Assembly: GCA_013139755.1 (NCBI GenBank)
Contig: WTAG01000420.1
Span: forward strand, 1-10,435
Reading direction: 5' to 3'
Source of the DNA: Methylomarinum sp.
GTDB lineage: Bacteria; Pseudomonadota; Gammaproteobacteria; Methylococcales; Methylomonadaceae
DNA: 10,435 bases
Under the pieces are notes generated by a model. It was not told the origin of the DNA and did not search any database. It worked only from the letters and a program-made list of their open reading frames with translations. Positions within the stretch are counted from its first letter, which is position 1. The number at the start of each line of letters is the position of its first letter. Below are positions 1 through 7,367 of the stretch, piece after piece. The translations under genes were made by a program, and so were the position numbers.

Positions 1-687
1 GAATGGCTAAGGCAATCTAAAGCCCCAATGTGGATGCGTTTCTTAATCATTGTTGTTTTTACGACAGTTTGGAAGATATTGTATTACACACCACGAACAC
101 ACAAAGAGTTACGATTAAGCCGTGCTAGACAAGCGGGTGAAAGTGTACCTGAAATGACACGACTAGGTGCCTGGAGTTTATTTACCAAACAAGGGCGAGC
201 GCTGTGGTTTCAAAGTATTTTGCCTTATGTGGGCTTTCGCTTTGTATTACTACCTTTATTATTCTTACCTTTAGGCACATTTGCGGCAACCAGTGTTTTA
301 ATTAACTCTATACTGGCGGAAATACTCACTAATATGCATACTTTTTTGGTGATTGTGCCAAATCATGCGGGTGATGATGTAATGATGTTTGAAGAAAAAG
401 GCAAGGGTCGTGGAGAGTTTTATTTGCGCCAGATTCTTGGTTCAGTCAATTATCCAACAGGTTCTGATGCTAATGACTTTTTTTACGGCTGGTTAAACTA
501 TCAAGTTGAACATCATTTATGGCCGGATCTTTCATTAAAGCAGTATCAATATGTACAGCCAAAGGTGGTTGAAGTGTGTAAAAAACATGGTATTCCTTAC
601 TGCCAACAATCGGTGTTTAAGCGCTTACTTAAAGCGATGGATATTATGGTGGGACGTACATCAATGTTAAAGCCTCAGGTCGCTTAG
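1..687 (+). CDS. membrane fatty acid desaturase, 5'-truncated by the window edge
   Basis: The reading frame is open from base 1, so the ATG at 28 is probably internal and the true start lies to the left. The visible 228 codons are the C-terminal part of a membrane di-iron fatty acid desaturase. Hydrophobic helices lie roughly at codons 13-25 and 80-112, followed by a cytoplasmic segment with the third histidine box QVEHHLWP (bases 502-525), which ligates the di-iron centre. The QxEHH form is typical of front-end (delta-5/6-like) and related acyl desaturases. The N-terminal histidine boxes are not in view; a degenerate NHAGDD stretch precedes the third box. The enzyme would introduce a cis double bond into a membrane acyl chain using oxygen and reduced ferredoxin or a similar donor. 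Substrate and regiospecificity cannot be read from this fragment. The gene is convergent with rhlE. Confidence 0.85.
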   Translation, partial: EWLRQSKAPMWMRFLIIVVFTTVWKILYYTPRTHKELRLSRARQAGESVPEMTRLGAWSLFTKQGRALWFQSILPYVGFRFVLLPLLFLPLGTFAATSVLINSILAEILTNMHTFLVIVPNHAGDDVMMFEEKGKGRGEFYLRQILGSVNYPTGSDANDFFYGWLNYQVEHHLWPDLSLKQYQYVQPKVVEVCKKHGIPYCQQSVFKRLLKAMDIMVGRTSMLKPQVA

Positions 688-713
688 GTCCGCTGGGTTA
701 TATTAATGCATCA

Positions 714-743
714 ATGTAGAGCGGACTGAAGTTCGCTCTACAT
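714..743. repeat. REP-like hairpin between convergent genes
   Basis: Arms ATGTAGAGCGGAC (714-726) and GTTCGCTCTACAT (731-743) pair over 13 bp around a TGAA loop, with one G-T wobble. It lies 26 bp after the desaturase stop and 21 bp before the rhlE stop. No T-tract follows on either strand, so it is not a classic rho-independent terminator. A dispersed palindromic repeat (REP-like), possibly with a 3'-end protection or bidirectional termination role, is the better reading. Confidence 0.6.
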
Positions 744-764
744 AAAACCTGATGGAAATAAACG

Positions 765-2030
765 CTATTTCCTTTTCCCCTTATTCCTTTGTTGATTATT
801 TGCTGTATGCCGACCTTTTTTGGCTGTTCTATTTCTATTATTTGGACGTGAGCTAGGCTTGGTTTTCGCTTTGGCTCTGTTATCCACATCCAACGAGACA
901 GTTTCATAACCCGTATCTGCCACTCTAGGGATTTTAGTTTTTAATAGCTTCTCTATAGCTGCTAATAAATGCGCTTCTTCCGGAGCAACTAAAGAAATCG
1001 CTTCACCCTCTGCACCGGCTCTACCTGTTCGCCCAATACGATGTACATAATCTTCGGCCACAGCGGGGAGATCAAAATTAATCACGTGAGGTAACTGTTC
1101 AATATCCAGTCCTCGTGCGGCAACATCTGTCGCAACCAAGGCTGTTATTTTACCGGCTTTAAAACTCTCCAAAGCTCTGCTTCTTGCGCCCTGCGTTTTA
1201 TCGCCGTGTAAGGCCATGCAACGAATACCGTCTTTCATCAACTGTTTGTGTAAACGGTCTGCACCATGTTTTGTTCGAACAAAAATTAAAACTTGCTGCC
1301 AATTACCATCACCAATCAACCAAGAGACTAATTCGCGTTTATATTCTTTCTTAATCCCATAAATACGCTGGGATATATTTGCCGCAGTTGAATTTTCGCT
1401 GGCAACAGCAACTTCTACGGGATCATTTAACAATTGTGTTGATAGGTTTTTAATCTCTTTAGAATAGGTCGCAGAAAATAATAGGTTTTGTCGTTGAGCA
1501 GGTAATACGTCGATGACTTTACGAATATCCGTGATGAATCCCATATCAAGCATGCGATCTGCCTCATCAAGTACAAAAAATTCAACTTGTGATAGATCAA
1601 CTTTCCTCTGATAGAGCAAATCCAGTAGCCGCCCTGGCGTAGCGACAAGAATGTCAGCACCTCGTTGCAATCGCTTAATTTGCGAATGAATATTAACACC
1701 GCCAAAGACCACTTCAGCGAATAAGGGTAGGTGTTTTGCATAAGTTACAAAGCTTTCATGTACCTGTACTGCTAATTCACGTGTGGGCGTAAGAACTAAG
1801 GCTTTAATGGGGCGAGGCCTTTGAGCTAAGGGCTGGTTGTGTATTAGTTGTAGTATAGGCAAAGCAAATCCAGCGGTTTTTCCGGTACCTGTTTGTGCAC
1901 CTGCTAGGATATCCTTCCCTTGCAAAATTAATGGAATCGCTTTTTCTTGTATAGGTGTGGGCTTGTCATAACCTTGTTCAGTTATGGCTTGAAGTAGAGG
2001 TGTGGATAAATTGAGTTGATTAAAGGACAT
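765..2030 (-). CDS. rhlE: DEAD-box ATP-dependent RNA helicase, RhlE type
   Basis: This is a 421-residue cytoplasmic RNA helicase with all core motifs in order: Q motif around residues 21-28 (YDKPTPIQ), Walker A AQTGTGKT (45-52), Ia PTRELAVQ (82-89), TPGR (131-134), DEAD (155-158), SAT (186-188), then the second RecA domain with [10 protein letters not shown] (300-309) and HRIGRTGR (330-337). The last 40 or so residues are a basic, Asn/Arg/Lys-rich tail, as expected for RNA binding outside the core. The short N-terminus (MSFNQLNLS) and [11 protein letters not shown] motif favour RhlE over SrmB, RhlB or CsdA. RhlE unwinds short RNA duplexes and is linked in E. coli to ribosome assembly and the degradosome. 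Start: ATG 2028-2030, which gives the usual RhlE N-terminus although no good Shine-Dalgarno precedes it. It is divergent from the DUF2058 gene and transcribed alone. Confidence 0.95.
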   Translation of the reverse strand: MSFNQLNLSTPLLQAITEQGYDKPTPIQEKAIPLILQGKDILAGAQTGTGKTAGFALPILQLIHNQPLAQRPRPIKALVLTPTRELAVQVHESFVTYAKHLPLFAEVVFGGVNIHSQIKRLQRGADILVATPGRLLDLLYQRKVDLSQVEFFVLDEADRMLDMGFITDIRKVIDVLPAQRQNLLFSATYSKEIKNLSTQLLNDPVEVAVASENSTAANISQRIYGIKKEYKRELVSWLIGDGNWQQVLIFVRTKHGADRLHKQLMKDGIRCMALHGDKTQGARSRALESFKAGKITALVATDVAARGLDIEQLPHVINFDLPAVAEDYVHRIGRTGRAGAEGEAISLVAPEEAHLLAAIEKLLKTKIPRVADTGYETVSLDVDNRAKAKTKPSSRPNNRNRTAKKGRHTANNQQRNKGKRK

Positions 2031-2082
2031 GCTGGTTTGGACTGATAATGACTAAGTGGTATACAGATACTTACTAATAACT

Positions 2083-2088
2083 ATTATA
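2083..2088 (-). promoter_or_regulatory. possible -10 element for rhlE
   Basis: A perfect TATAAT reads on the minus strand about 52 bp before the rhlE ATG. No convincing -35 hexamer is found 16-18 bp upstream, so this is only a candidate. Confidence 0.3.
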
Positions 2089-2138
2089 ATTGACATCCAT
2101 TTTATTAGAGTGCTTTTATGCTTATCTGTCGATAAATG

Positions 2139-2166
2139 GCCTTAACTTGACAGAGCATGTTAAGGC
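2139..2166. promoter_or_regulatory. 8-bp dyad overlapping the DUF2058 promoter
   Basis: GCCTTAAC (2139-2146) and GTTAAGGC (2159-2166) are perfect inverted repeats 12 bp apart. The -35 hexamer TTGACA (2147-2152) sits inside the spacer, so a dimeric regulator bound here would cover the promoter. It could also form a weak RNA hairpin in a transcript from further upstream. A second small dyad, TTATC-TGTC-GATAA (2122-2135), lies just before it. Confidence 0.35.
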
Positions 2167-2175
2167 AAGCATAGT
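2147..2175 (+). promoter_or_regulatory. sigma-70-type promoter for the DUF2058 gene
   Basis: TTGACA (2147-2152) matches the -35 consensus exactly. A 17-bp spacer leads to CATAGT (2170-2175), which matches four of six -10 positions. Transcription would begin near 2182, leaving a leader of about 60 nt before the ATG at 2241. The cotranscribed kinase gene downstream could also use it. Confidence 0.5.
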
Positions 2176-2240
2176 TAGGCAGCACAATCTCATCACTAGG
2201 TAACGATCTAGTTTTCAAACATATACCCTTTTGTTTAATA

Positions 2241-2786
2241 ATGAAAAATCTATCACTTCAGGACCAGCTATTGAAAGCAGGTTTGACTAACGATAATAAA
2301 ATCAAACAAGTTAGAGCAGAAAAAAGAAAGCAAACCAAAAAGCTAAATAAAAATAAAGTAGCGGTTGTTGATGAAGCTAAACAACTGGCACAGGAAGCAA
2401 AAACCAAGCAGATAGAAAAAGATAAGGCCTTGAATGAGCAACGTAATAAAGAGGCCGAAAAGAAACACATTGCTAATCAAATAATACAGTTGATTGAGTT
2501 AAACAAACTACCCAAGGATCAAGAAGCAGATATTGCTTATAACTTTACTGATCAGAATAAAGTTAAAGTCATTTATGTGAGTGAGGACATACGCAATAAA
2601 ATTATTGCCGGTCGACTAGCTGTTGTTAAAGCAAAGTTAAGCTACGAAGTTGTGGCAGTAGAAGTGGCAAATAAAATAAAACAACGTAATGAGAGTGTTG
2701 TGATTGTATTATTTTCTGAGCAAGCAGATGCGATAGAAGACGATGAATATCAAGGGTATGAGATACCTGATGATTTGATGTGGTAG
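2241..2786 (+). CDS. DUF2058 (YaiL-type) small charged protein
   Basis: This is a 181-residue soluble protein resembling E. coli YaiL and the DUF2058 family, which is often labelled a nucleoprotein or polynucleotide-associated protein without firm experimental support. The N-terminus MKNLSLQDQLLKAGL is the family signature, followed by a Lys/Glu/Gln-rich stretch (about residues 20-80) predicted to be a long, highly charged helix or coiled coil. A compact C-terminal part follows (about 85-181, with LIELNKLP and a YNFTDQNKVK segment) and an acidic tail ending DDLMW. Length is typical for the family. No signal peptide or membrane segment is visible. The ATG has no obvious Shine-Dalgarno sequence, in contrast to the next gene. 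The kinase gene starts 28 nt after the stop, so cotranscription is likely. The function is unknown, and RNA or nucleoid association is inference from charge and family label. Confidence 0.85.
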   Translation: MKNLSLQDQLLKAGLTNDNKIKQVRAEKRKQTKKLNKNKVAVVDEAKQLAQEAKTKQIEKDKALNEQRNKEAEKKHIANQIIQLIELNKLPKDQEADIAYNFTDQNKVKVIYVSEDIRNKIIAGRLAVVKAKLSYEVVAVEVANKIKQRNESVVIVLFSEQADAIEDDEYQGYEIPDDLMW

Positions 2787-2803
2787 CTTTATACTAAAAC
2801 TTG

Positions 2804-2812
2804 TAGGAGGGG
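2804..2812 (+). promoter_or_regulatory. strong Shine-Dalgarno of the hybrid kinase gene
   Basis: TAGGAGGGG ends two bases before the ATG at 2815, with the GGAGG core at 2806-2810. It is the best ribosome binding site in the window and fixes the start at MEFWRF rather than the later ATG at 2842. Confidence 0.7.
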
Positions 2813-2814
2813 AG

Positions 2815-5520
2815 ATGGAATTCTGGCGTTTTGATTATTCTATGGTTGATGTTAATCAACTACTTAGCAGTCAGCACGATGTATTTATGGTGGTGATGTC
2901 GGTTGTGGTTGTTTTTGTCGCCTCATTAACCATGCTGCATGTTACAGAGAGGATCAACTCGGCTGTATATACGCTTCGCCGTCGATTATGGATTACCAGC
3001 GGGGCATTTGTGATGGGCATAGGGATATGGGCTATGCACTTTATTGGTATGCTGGCTTTTAAGTTACAAATTCCTGTCCATTTTGATATAGAAATGACGT
3101 TAATTTCTATATTGCCGGCTATTTTAGGCTGTAGTGTTTTTTTAACACAGCTAACAAAAGAGACTTTTAGCAAGCTTGAACTTCTTAATAGCGGATGCTG
3201 TTTGGCGGTTGGTATTGGTTTAATGCATTTTTTAGGCATGGAGGCGATTGAAGCCAATGCACTTATGCGGTACCAATTAAGCCATTTTATTTTTACCCTG
3301 GTCCTTGCTGTCGTACTTTCTTATCTATCGCTTTATGTGTATTTTTGTATAGGTAAAAAAATAACAGATTACCGTTTTCGTTTGGGAGCAGCACTGCTCT
3401 TCGCTGTCTCCACATCTACGGTGCATTATGTTGCTATGCATGGCACTTTTTTTTATGCAACAGGTGTTGAAGATACTTTATTGATAGAAGGTTTTTTTAC
3501 CCAAGTTCAACTCAGTTTTTTAATTGCAGGCGGTTGTACCACCCTTATTTTATTGTTGTTGATTGCCACCCTAGTTGACAAGCGGTTTGAGGGGGTGAAA
3601 CATTTGGCAGATGGTTATGTTCGTGCAATTATTGATAATTCCGCTGAAGGCATTATCACCATTAATGCTCAGGGTTTGGTTATGAGTTTTAATCCAACGG
3701 CTGAAAGAACCTTTGGTTACAGTGCCAGTGAAATTATAGGGAAAAATATAAACCTGTTAATGGCTGAAAATATGCGCTCAGCACACGATGAATACCTTAA
3801 AAAATCAGACATCCATGAGCCAAGAATCTTTAACCAATCAAGAGATTTAAAGGCATTAAAGAAAGATGGTTCTTTGTTTCCTATTGAATTAAATGTCTCC
3901 CCCATGAATATGGCTGGGGAAAAAATATTTATTGGGATTCTGCACGATATTAGTGAGCGCAAGAAACAGGAGCAGTTACTTAAAGAAAACCGGGAGCGTT
4001 TTCAACGATTAACAGAGCTATCTTCTGATTGGATTTGGGAGACAGATAGCGAGCAAAAAATTTCTTATTTATCTGATAGCTTTCATCGGCTGACAGGCAG
4101 ACCTGTACATGAAGTCTTGGGATCAAAACGTCAACAAGTTATCTGGTATAACTTAGATGATAAGGATAGCGATTGGGATAAATACAGTGAAACGCTTAAT
4201 AGTCATCAACCATTAAGAAACTTTAAACTTTCTTTAAGAGATTATGACGGTAAATTAAAGTATACAACGATCAGTGGTAAGCCTGTTTTTAATGCAGAAG
4301 GTGAGTTTCAGGGCTATCAAGGAACAGGAACAGATATTACTGAACTAACAAAAGCTCGCAAAGATGCTGAAAAAGCTAATAACAGCAAATCAGAATTTTT
4401 GTCATCTATGAGTCATGAGTTACGGACACCTTTAAATGCTATTTTAGGCTTTGCTCAACTGCTGGAAGATGATTCATTGGAGCCTTTATCAAAAGACCAA
4501 TCGGAAAGTGTTCAGTATATTTTGAAGTCAGGCAACCATTTATTAACGTTAATTAATGATATTTTGGATTTAAGTAAAATTGAATCGGGAAATATAGCCT
4601 TATTATTGGAAAACCTTGTCGTTAACGATCTTCTTGATGAGTGTTTATTATTGATACAGCCTTTTGCAGGGAGTCATGCCATCTCAGTTATGCAGGCTAA
4701 CAGGCTAGATGATACGGCTATAATAACGGCTGATATTACGCGGATTAAACAGGTTATTTTAAATTTGCTATCTAATGCCATCAAATACAACAGCAAAAAA
4801 GGCAAGGTAACATTAAGCTGTGAGTTTATGGAAAATCATAAGCTAAGGATTGCCATTAAGGATACTGGAGAGGGAATTCCTGCAGATAAACAATCTAAGT
4901 TATTTTTACCATTTGAACGTTTAGGTGCAGAAAATTCAGAAATTGAGGGAACAGGTATTGGCTTAGTGGTATGTAAAGATTTGATGGAAAAAATGCATGG
5001 CACTATTGGCTTTGAAAGTAAGGTTGGAGAAGGCTCTTCATTTTGGGTTGAAGTTCCATTAGGGGTGGATGATAAGCAAGAAACTCAGCCAATTGAAGAA
5101 CAGATAACAAAACAACATGAGCATGTTGCTAAGCTAAAAAGTACCATATTGTTCATTGAAGACAATCCCGCAAATATACGTTTAATTGAAAAAGTTGTTA
5201 GCCGTTATCAAGGCTTGTCGTTAATTTCAGCGCATACTGCGGAATTAGGAATAAGTCTTGCGGGTAGTGAGAAGCCCTCAATAATATTAATGGATATTAA
5301 TTTGCCGGGGATGAATCCTAAAGAAGCTTTAGCAGCATTAAAAAATAATCCGGAAACCAGCTCTATTCCAGTTATGGCAATAGGTGAAAGTGTCAGTGAA
5401 AACGAGATTAAACGTGGTATTAGTGCAGGCTTTGAGCAATACCTAAGTAAGCCGATTCATCTCTCTGAGGTGGATGAAGTAATTAAAAAGCTAATTAAAC
5501 TGGACAGTGATAGGCGTTAA
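2815..5520 (+). CDS. MHYT-PAS-PAS hybrid sensor histidine kinase with C-terminal receiver
   Basis: This 901-residue inner-membrane hybrid kinase begins with an MHYT sensor of about seven helices (residues 20-252). It carries three motif repeats, MHFIGM (74-79), MHFLGM (137-142) and VHYVAM (203-208, Val replacing the first Met). MHYT domains are proposed to bind copper and sense O2, CO or NO. PAS1 (about 268-382) is FixL-like, with H324 and R343 aligning to the heme ligand His and distal Arg of FixL. PAS2 spans about 393-512. HisKA has the H-box SHELRTPLN with H534. The HATPase has N654, DTGEGI (683-688) and GTGIGL (712-717). The receiver has acidic E782/D783, phospho-acceptor D827 and K879, but Gly857 stands where Thr/Ser is usual. 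There is no HPt or DNA-binding output and no response regulator next door, so the phosphoryl target is elsewhere. Confidence 0.93.
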   Translation: MEFWRFDYSMVDVNQLLSSQHDVFMVVMSVVVVFVASLTMLHVTERINSAVYTLRRRLWITSGAFVMGIGIWAMHFIGMLAFKLQIPVHFDIEMTLISILPAILGCSVFLTQLTKETFSKLELLNSGCCLAVGIGLMHFLGMEAIEANALMRYQLSHFIFTLVLAVVLSYLSLYVYFCIGKKITDYRFRLGAALLFAVSTSTVHYVAMHGTFFYATGVEDTLLIEGFFTQVQLSFLIAGGCTTLILLLLIATLVDKRFEGVKHLADGYVRAIIDNSAEGIITINAQGLVMSFNPTAERTFGYSASEIIGKNINLLMAENMRSAHDEYLKKSDIHEPRIFNQSRDLKALKKDGSLFPIELNVSPMNMAGEKIFIGILHDISERKKQEQLLKENRERFQRLTELSSDWIWETDSEQKISYLSDSFHRLTGRPVHEVLGSKRQQVIWYNLDDKDSDWDKYSETLNSHQPLRNFKLSLRDYDGKLKYTTISGKPVFNAEGEFQGYQGTGTDITELTKARKDAEKANNSKSEFLSSMSHELRTPLNAILGFAQLLEDDSLEPLSKDQSESVQYILKSGNHLLTLINDILDLSKIESGNIALLLENLVVNDLLDECLLLIQPFAGSHAISVMQANRLDDTAIITADITRIKQVILNLLSNAIKYNSKKGKVTLSCEFMENHKLRIAIKDTGEGIPADKQSKLFLPFERLGAENSEIEGTGIGLVVCKDLMEKMHGTIGFESKVGEGSSFWVEVPLGVDDKQETQPIEEQITKQHEHVAKLKSTILFIEDNPANIRLIEKVVSRYQGLSLISAHTAELGISLAGSEKPSIILMDINLPGMNPKEALAALKNNPETSSIPVMAIGESVSENEIKRGISAGFEQYLSKPIHLSEVDEVIKKLIKLDSDRR

Positions 5521-5572
5521 ACGGAGTGATATGGCCAAGCAATATGTTTGCTGAAGTTATACCATTCACAAT

Positions 5573-5666
5573 TCCTACGTAGGATGGGCAAAGGAGGAAC
5601 GACGTGCCCATCTTGTTTGATAACAATAATGATGGGCACGGGATAAAGCCCCTTTGCCCATCCTAC
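5573..5666. repeat. head-to-head pair of REP-like hairpins (BIME-like)
   Basis: Two hairpin units face each other. Unit 1 pairs GATGGGCA (5583-5590) with TGCCCATC (5605-5612). Unit 2 pairs GATGGGCA (5631-5638) with TGCCCATC (5655-5662). The whole is also one large palindrome: GTAGGATGGGCAAAGG (5579-5594) matches CCTTTGCCCATCCTAC (5651-5666) over 16 bp, CGTGCCCATC matches GATGGGCACG over 10 bp, and a small TTGTT-TGAT-AACAA stem (5613-5626) caps the centre. A 12-bp perfect palindrome TCCTACGTAGGA (5573-5584) overlaps the left end. Such GGGCA/TGCCC units resemble dispersed REP repeats mobilised in trans by REP-associated (RAYT) transposases. None is encoded here. It lies between the convergent kinase and fadL genes. 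Confidence 0.8.
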
Positions 5667-5728
5667 TGGACTGTTTTAGTAACTGATTAGAGTTAGTATT
5701 TATTGGGATTGGTATTACCTGCTCAAGC

Positions 5729-5748
5729 GAGGCTAAAGCCTCACTTTT
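5729..5748 (+). terminator. possible rho-independent terminator for the kinase transcript
   Basis: GAGGC-TAAA-GCCTC (5729-5742) forms a 5-bp GC-rich stem, followed after two bases by TTTT. It sits about 210 bp past the kinase stop, beyond the REP pair, so termination could also occur earlier. On the minus strand the hairpin lacks a T-tract, so it would serve only the rightward transcript. Confidence 0.35.
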
Positions 5749-5788
5749 AAAGAGTCTAAATTATTTTATGCTGACGCCTAAAAGCGCC

Positions 5789-7165
5789 TTAAAATTTCCA
5801 GGAATATCCTAGCTCTATAGAATTTTGATACATAGACACCGAACCAGGAACACCCAGTGCTGTTTGATTGCTACTGACGGAGTCTTTAAAGGCATGTTGA
5901 TAAGATAAGTTCCATTCGCTGTATTTATCTGGGCTGTAACCTATACCAAAGGTCACATGCTTAGTATTAACGGCGGGAGAAATAACGTTAAATAATAACT
6001 GATCGGACTTAAAAGGCTGGTCGTTCCAGCTATAGCCTGCACTAAAAGTCCATGCAGGATTGTATTGATATTGTAGACCTAGACGGTAAACATTAATATC
6101 ATTCCAACCAAAACCTATGCCACTCTTATCACCTAGATAACTATGTCCAGCAGGAAATCCAGGGCCTTGTGGGGTAGGGGTAGGCCCTTTATTGCCCACA
6201 GAATTTACACTGCCATAAAAGATACGTTGGTAGTCAAATGCGACTAATAAATTAGAGACAGGGTGCAGTGCGATACCGGTAGTAAAGTTGGCGGGAATAT
6301 CAAAGCCACCTTGTTCTGCAAATAACTCACTATATTTGTTAAATTCAGTCATATAAATAGGGCTGGAACCTGCAATACCTAAGGTTATCATTGGATGTAT
6401 CTTTCCAACCCAGCCTAGTCTCACTCCTGCACCATATGAGAAGTCATAACCATTGTCAGTAAGATCAGATGAAGCCTTAAAGCCGGGTGTTAATGGGCCT
6501 GCATTGCCCGGGGCACAGGCTGGGCCATTTTGAGTTGCACCTGTACGAGTAAAGCATTGAAAGTTACCTAAACCTTTCGCTTTAAAATATTGAACACCCA
6601 GTAATGCAGAAATACCAAAGGTATGATTAGGAGTAACTTGATAACTTAATGTAGGTGCAAAAATCATTTGCCCCATATCAATCATTAACTCACCGGTATC
6701 TGGCAATCCTGTGCTTTTACTCAAGCCACCTGACATCACAGAAGCCATTGCTTCATCATACAGATTACGTGAATAGGTAGTATTCATCCCGCCATTGCTA
6801 TAAACCGAAACGCCCCAGCTGGCTTTATCATTAATCTTATAGCTGACTCCGCCATTGGGAATAACAAAAAAATCACGGCTGCTTTTTTGCTGAGATGTAC
6901 CAAGAGAAGCTTCTCTAATAGGGCTAAAAAGCATTAAGGATACATCGACACGCTCACCCACTAAACCGATACCCGCCGGGTTAACCGCAGCAATAGTGGC
7001 ATCTTGTGGTGCAGCAACGACAGCACCCGCCATACTTGATGATTTAGGCCAATAGCTTAGAGCAAAATAGCCTGTTGTGGCGGATACTGGAGCGGTTGCT
7101 GCTAATAAGAATAAACTTATTGATGACGCTAAGATCGATTTTAATTTCACGGCTTGAATTGTCAA
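5789..7165 (-). CDS. OmpP1/FadL/TodX-family outer membrane channel
   Basis: This is an outer membrane beta-barrel of about 458 residues for uptake of hydrophobic molecules such as long-chain fatty acids or hydrocarbons. A Sec signal peptide (positively charged start, hydrophobic core SISLFLLAAT, cleavage probably after PVSA, residue 29) precedes the family N-terminus, with a hatch-like Gly/Ala/Ser segment and NPAG (62-65). Alternating beta-strand patterning and a C-terminal Phe (YSWKF) fit barrel assembly by BAM. Two cysteines, C204 and C217, bracket a loop and may form a disulfide. The start is uncertain: this frame opens with TTG at 7163-7165. An in-frame stop lies just upstream (7184-7186), there is no ATG, and no Shine-Dalgarno is evident. 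A GTG at 7148-7150 would give the more usual signal MKLKSILASS. The transported substrate cannot be deduced. Confidence 0.88.
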   Translation of the reverse strand: MTIQAVKLKSILASSISLFLLAATAPVSATTGYFALSYWPKSSSMAGAVVAAPQDATIAAVNPAGIGLVGERVDVSLMLFSPIREASLGTSQQKSSRDFFVIPNGGVSYKINDKASWGVSVYSNGGMNTTYSRNLYDEAMASVMSGGLSKSTGLPDTGELMIDMGQMIFAPTLSYQVTPNHTFGISALLGVQYFKAKGLGNFQCFTRTGATQNGPACAPGNAGPLTPGFKASSDLTDNGYDFSYGAGVRLGWVGKIHPMITLGIAGSSPIYMTEFNKYSELFAEQGGFDIPANFTTGIALHPVSNLLVAFDYQRIFYGSVNSVGNKGPTPTPQGPGFPAGHSYLGDKSGIGFGWNDINVYRLGLQYQYNPAWTFSAGYSWNDQPFKSDQLLFNVISPAVNTKHVTFGIGYSPDKYSEWNLSYQHAFKDSVSSNQTALGVPGSVSMYQNSIELGYSWKF

Positions 7166-7223
7166 AATATTAAAGAAGGTGGATCATTTTTATTATGTAT
7201 TAAGGTATCACTGAAAAATGAAC

Positions 7224-7367
7224 ATAGTTTGTAAGCAGGGCATTTTAAACTACTACGACGATAGATGCAGTGAAAAACAAAATGTTAGAATATAGCGATA
7301 TACTTGATTTTATGGAGGGGGGGTGTTAATAGTTGTAGCGGCTACAAACGAATAGTTTGATAGTTTG
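7224..7367 (-). promoter_or_regulatory. fadL upstream region with repeated CAAACTAT motifs and a dyad
   Basis: Read in the fadL direction, CAAACTAT occurs twice in tandem (7352-7367) and again at 7224-7231, and a one-base-shorter CAACTAT lies at 7329-7335. Between them is a dyad, TTGTAGC and GCTACAA around one base (7333-7347). These could be operator sites for fadL. A TATATT hexamer on the minus strand (7289-7294) is a possible -10 but has no good -35. A run of seven G (7317-7323) lies just upstream of it. Confidence 0.35.

Noticed and set aside
1427..1741. 104-codon minus-strand frame inside rhlE
   Set aside because: It is an alternative frame across the conserved DEAD-box core, with no independent evidence.
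2871..3257. 128-codon minus-strand frame inside the kinase gene
   Set aside because: It is antisense to the MHYT domain, which has unmistakable motifs on the plus strand.
5767..5790. GC-rich GACGCC/GCGCC sequence before the fadL stop as a terminator
   Set aside because: The GC blocks are in the same orientation rather than complementary, so no hairpin forms.
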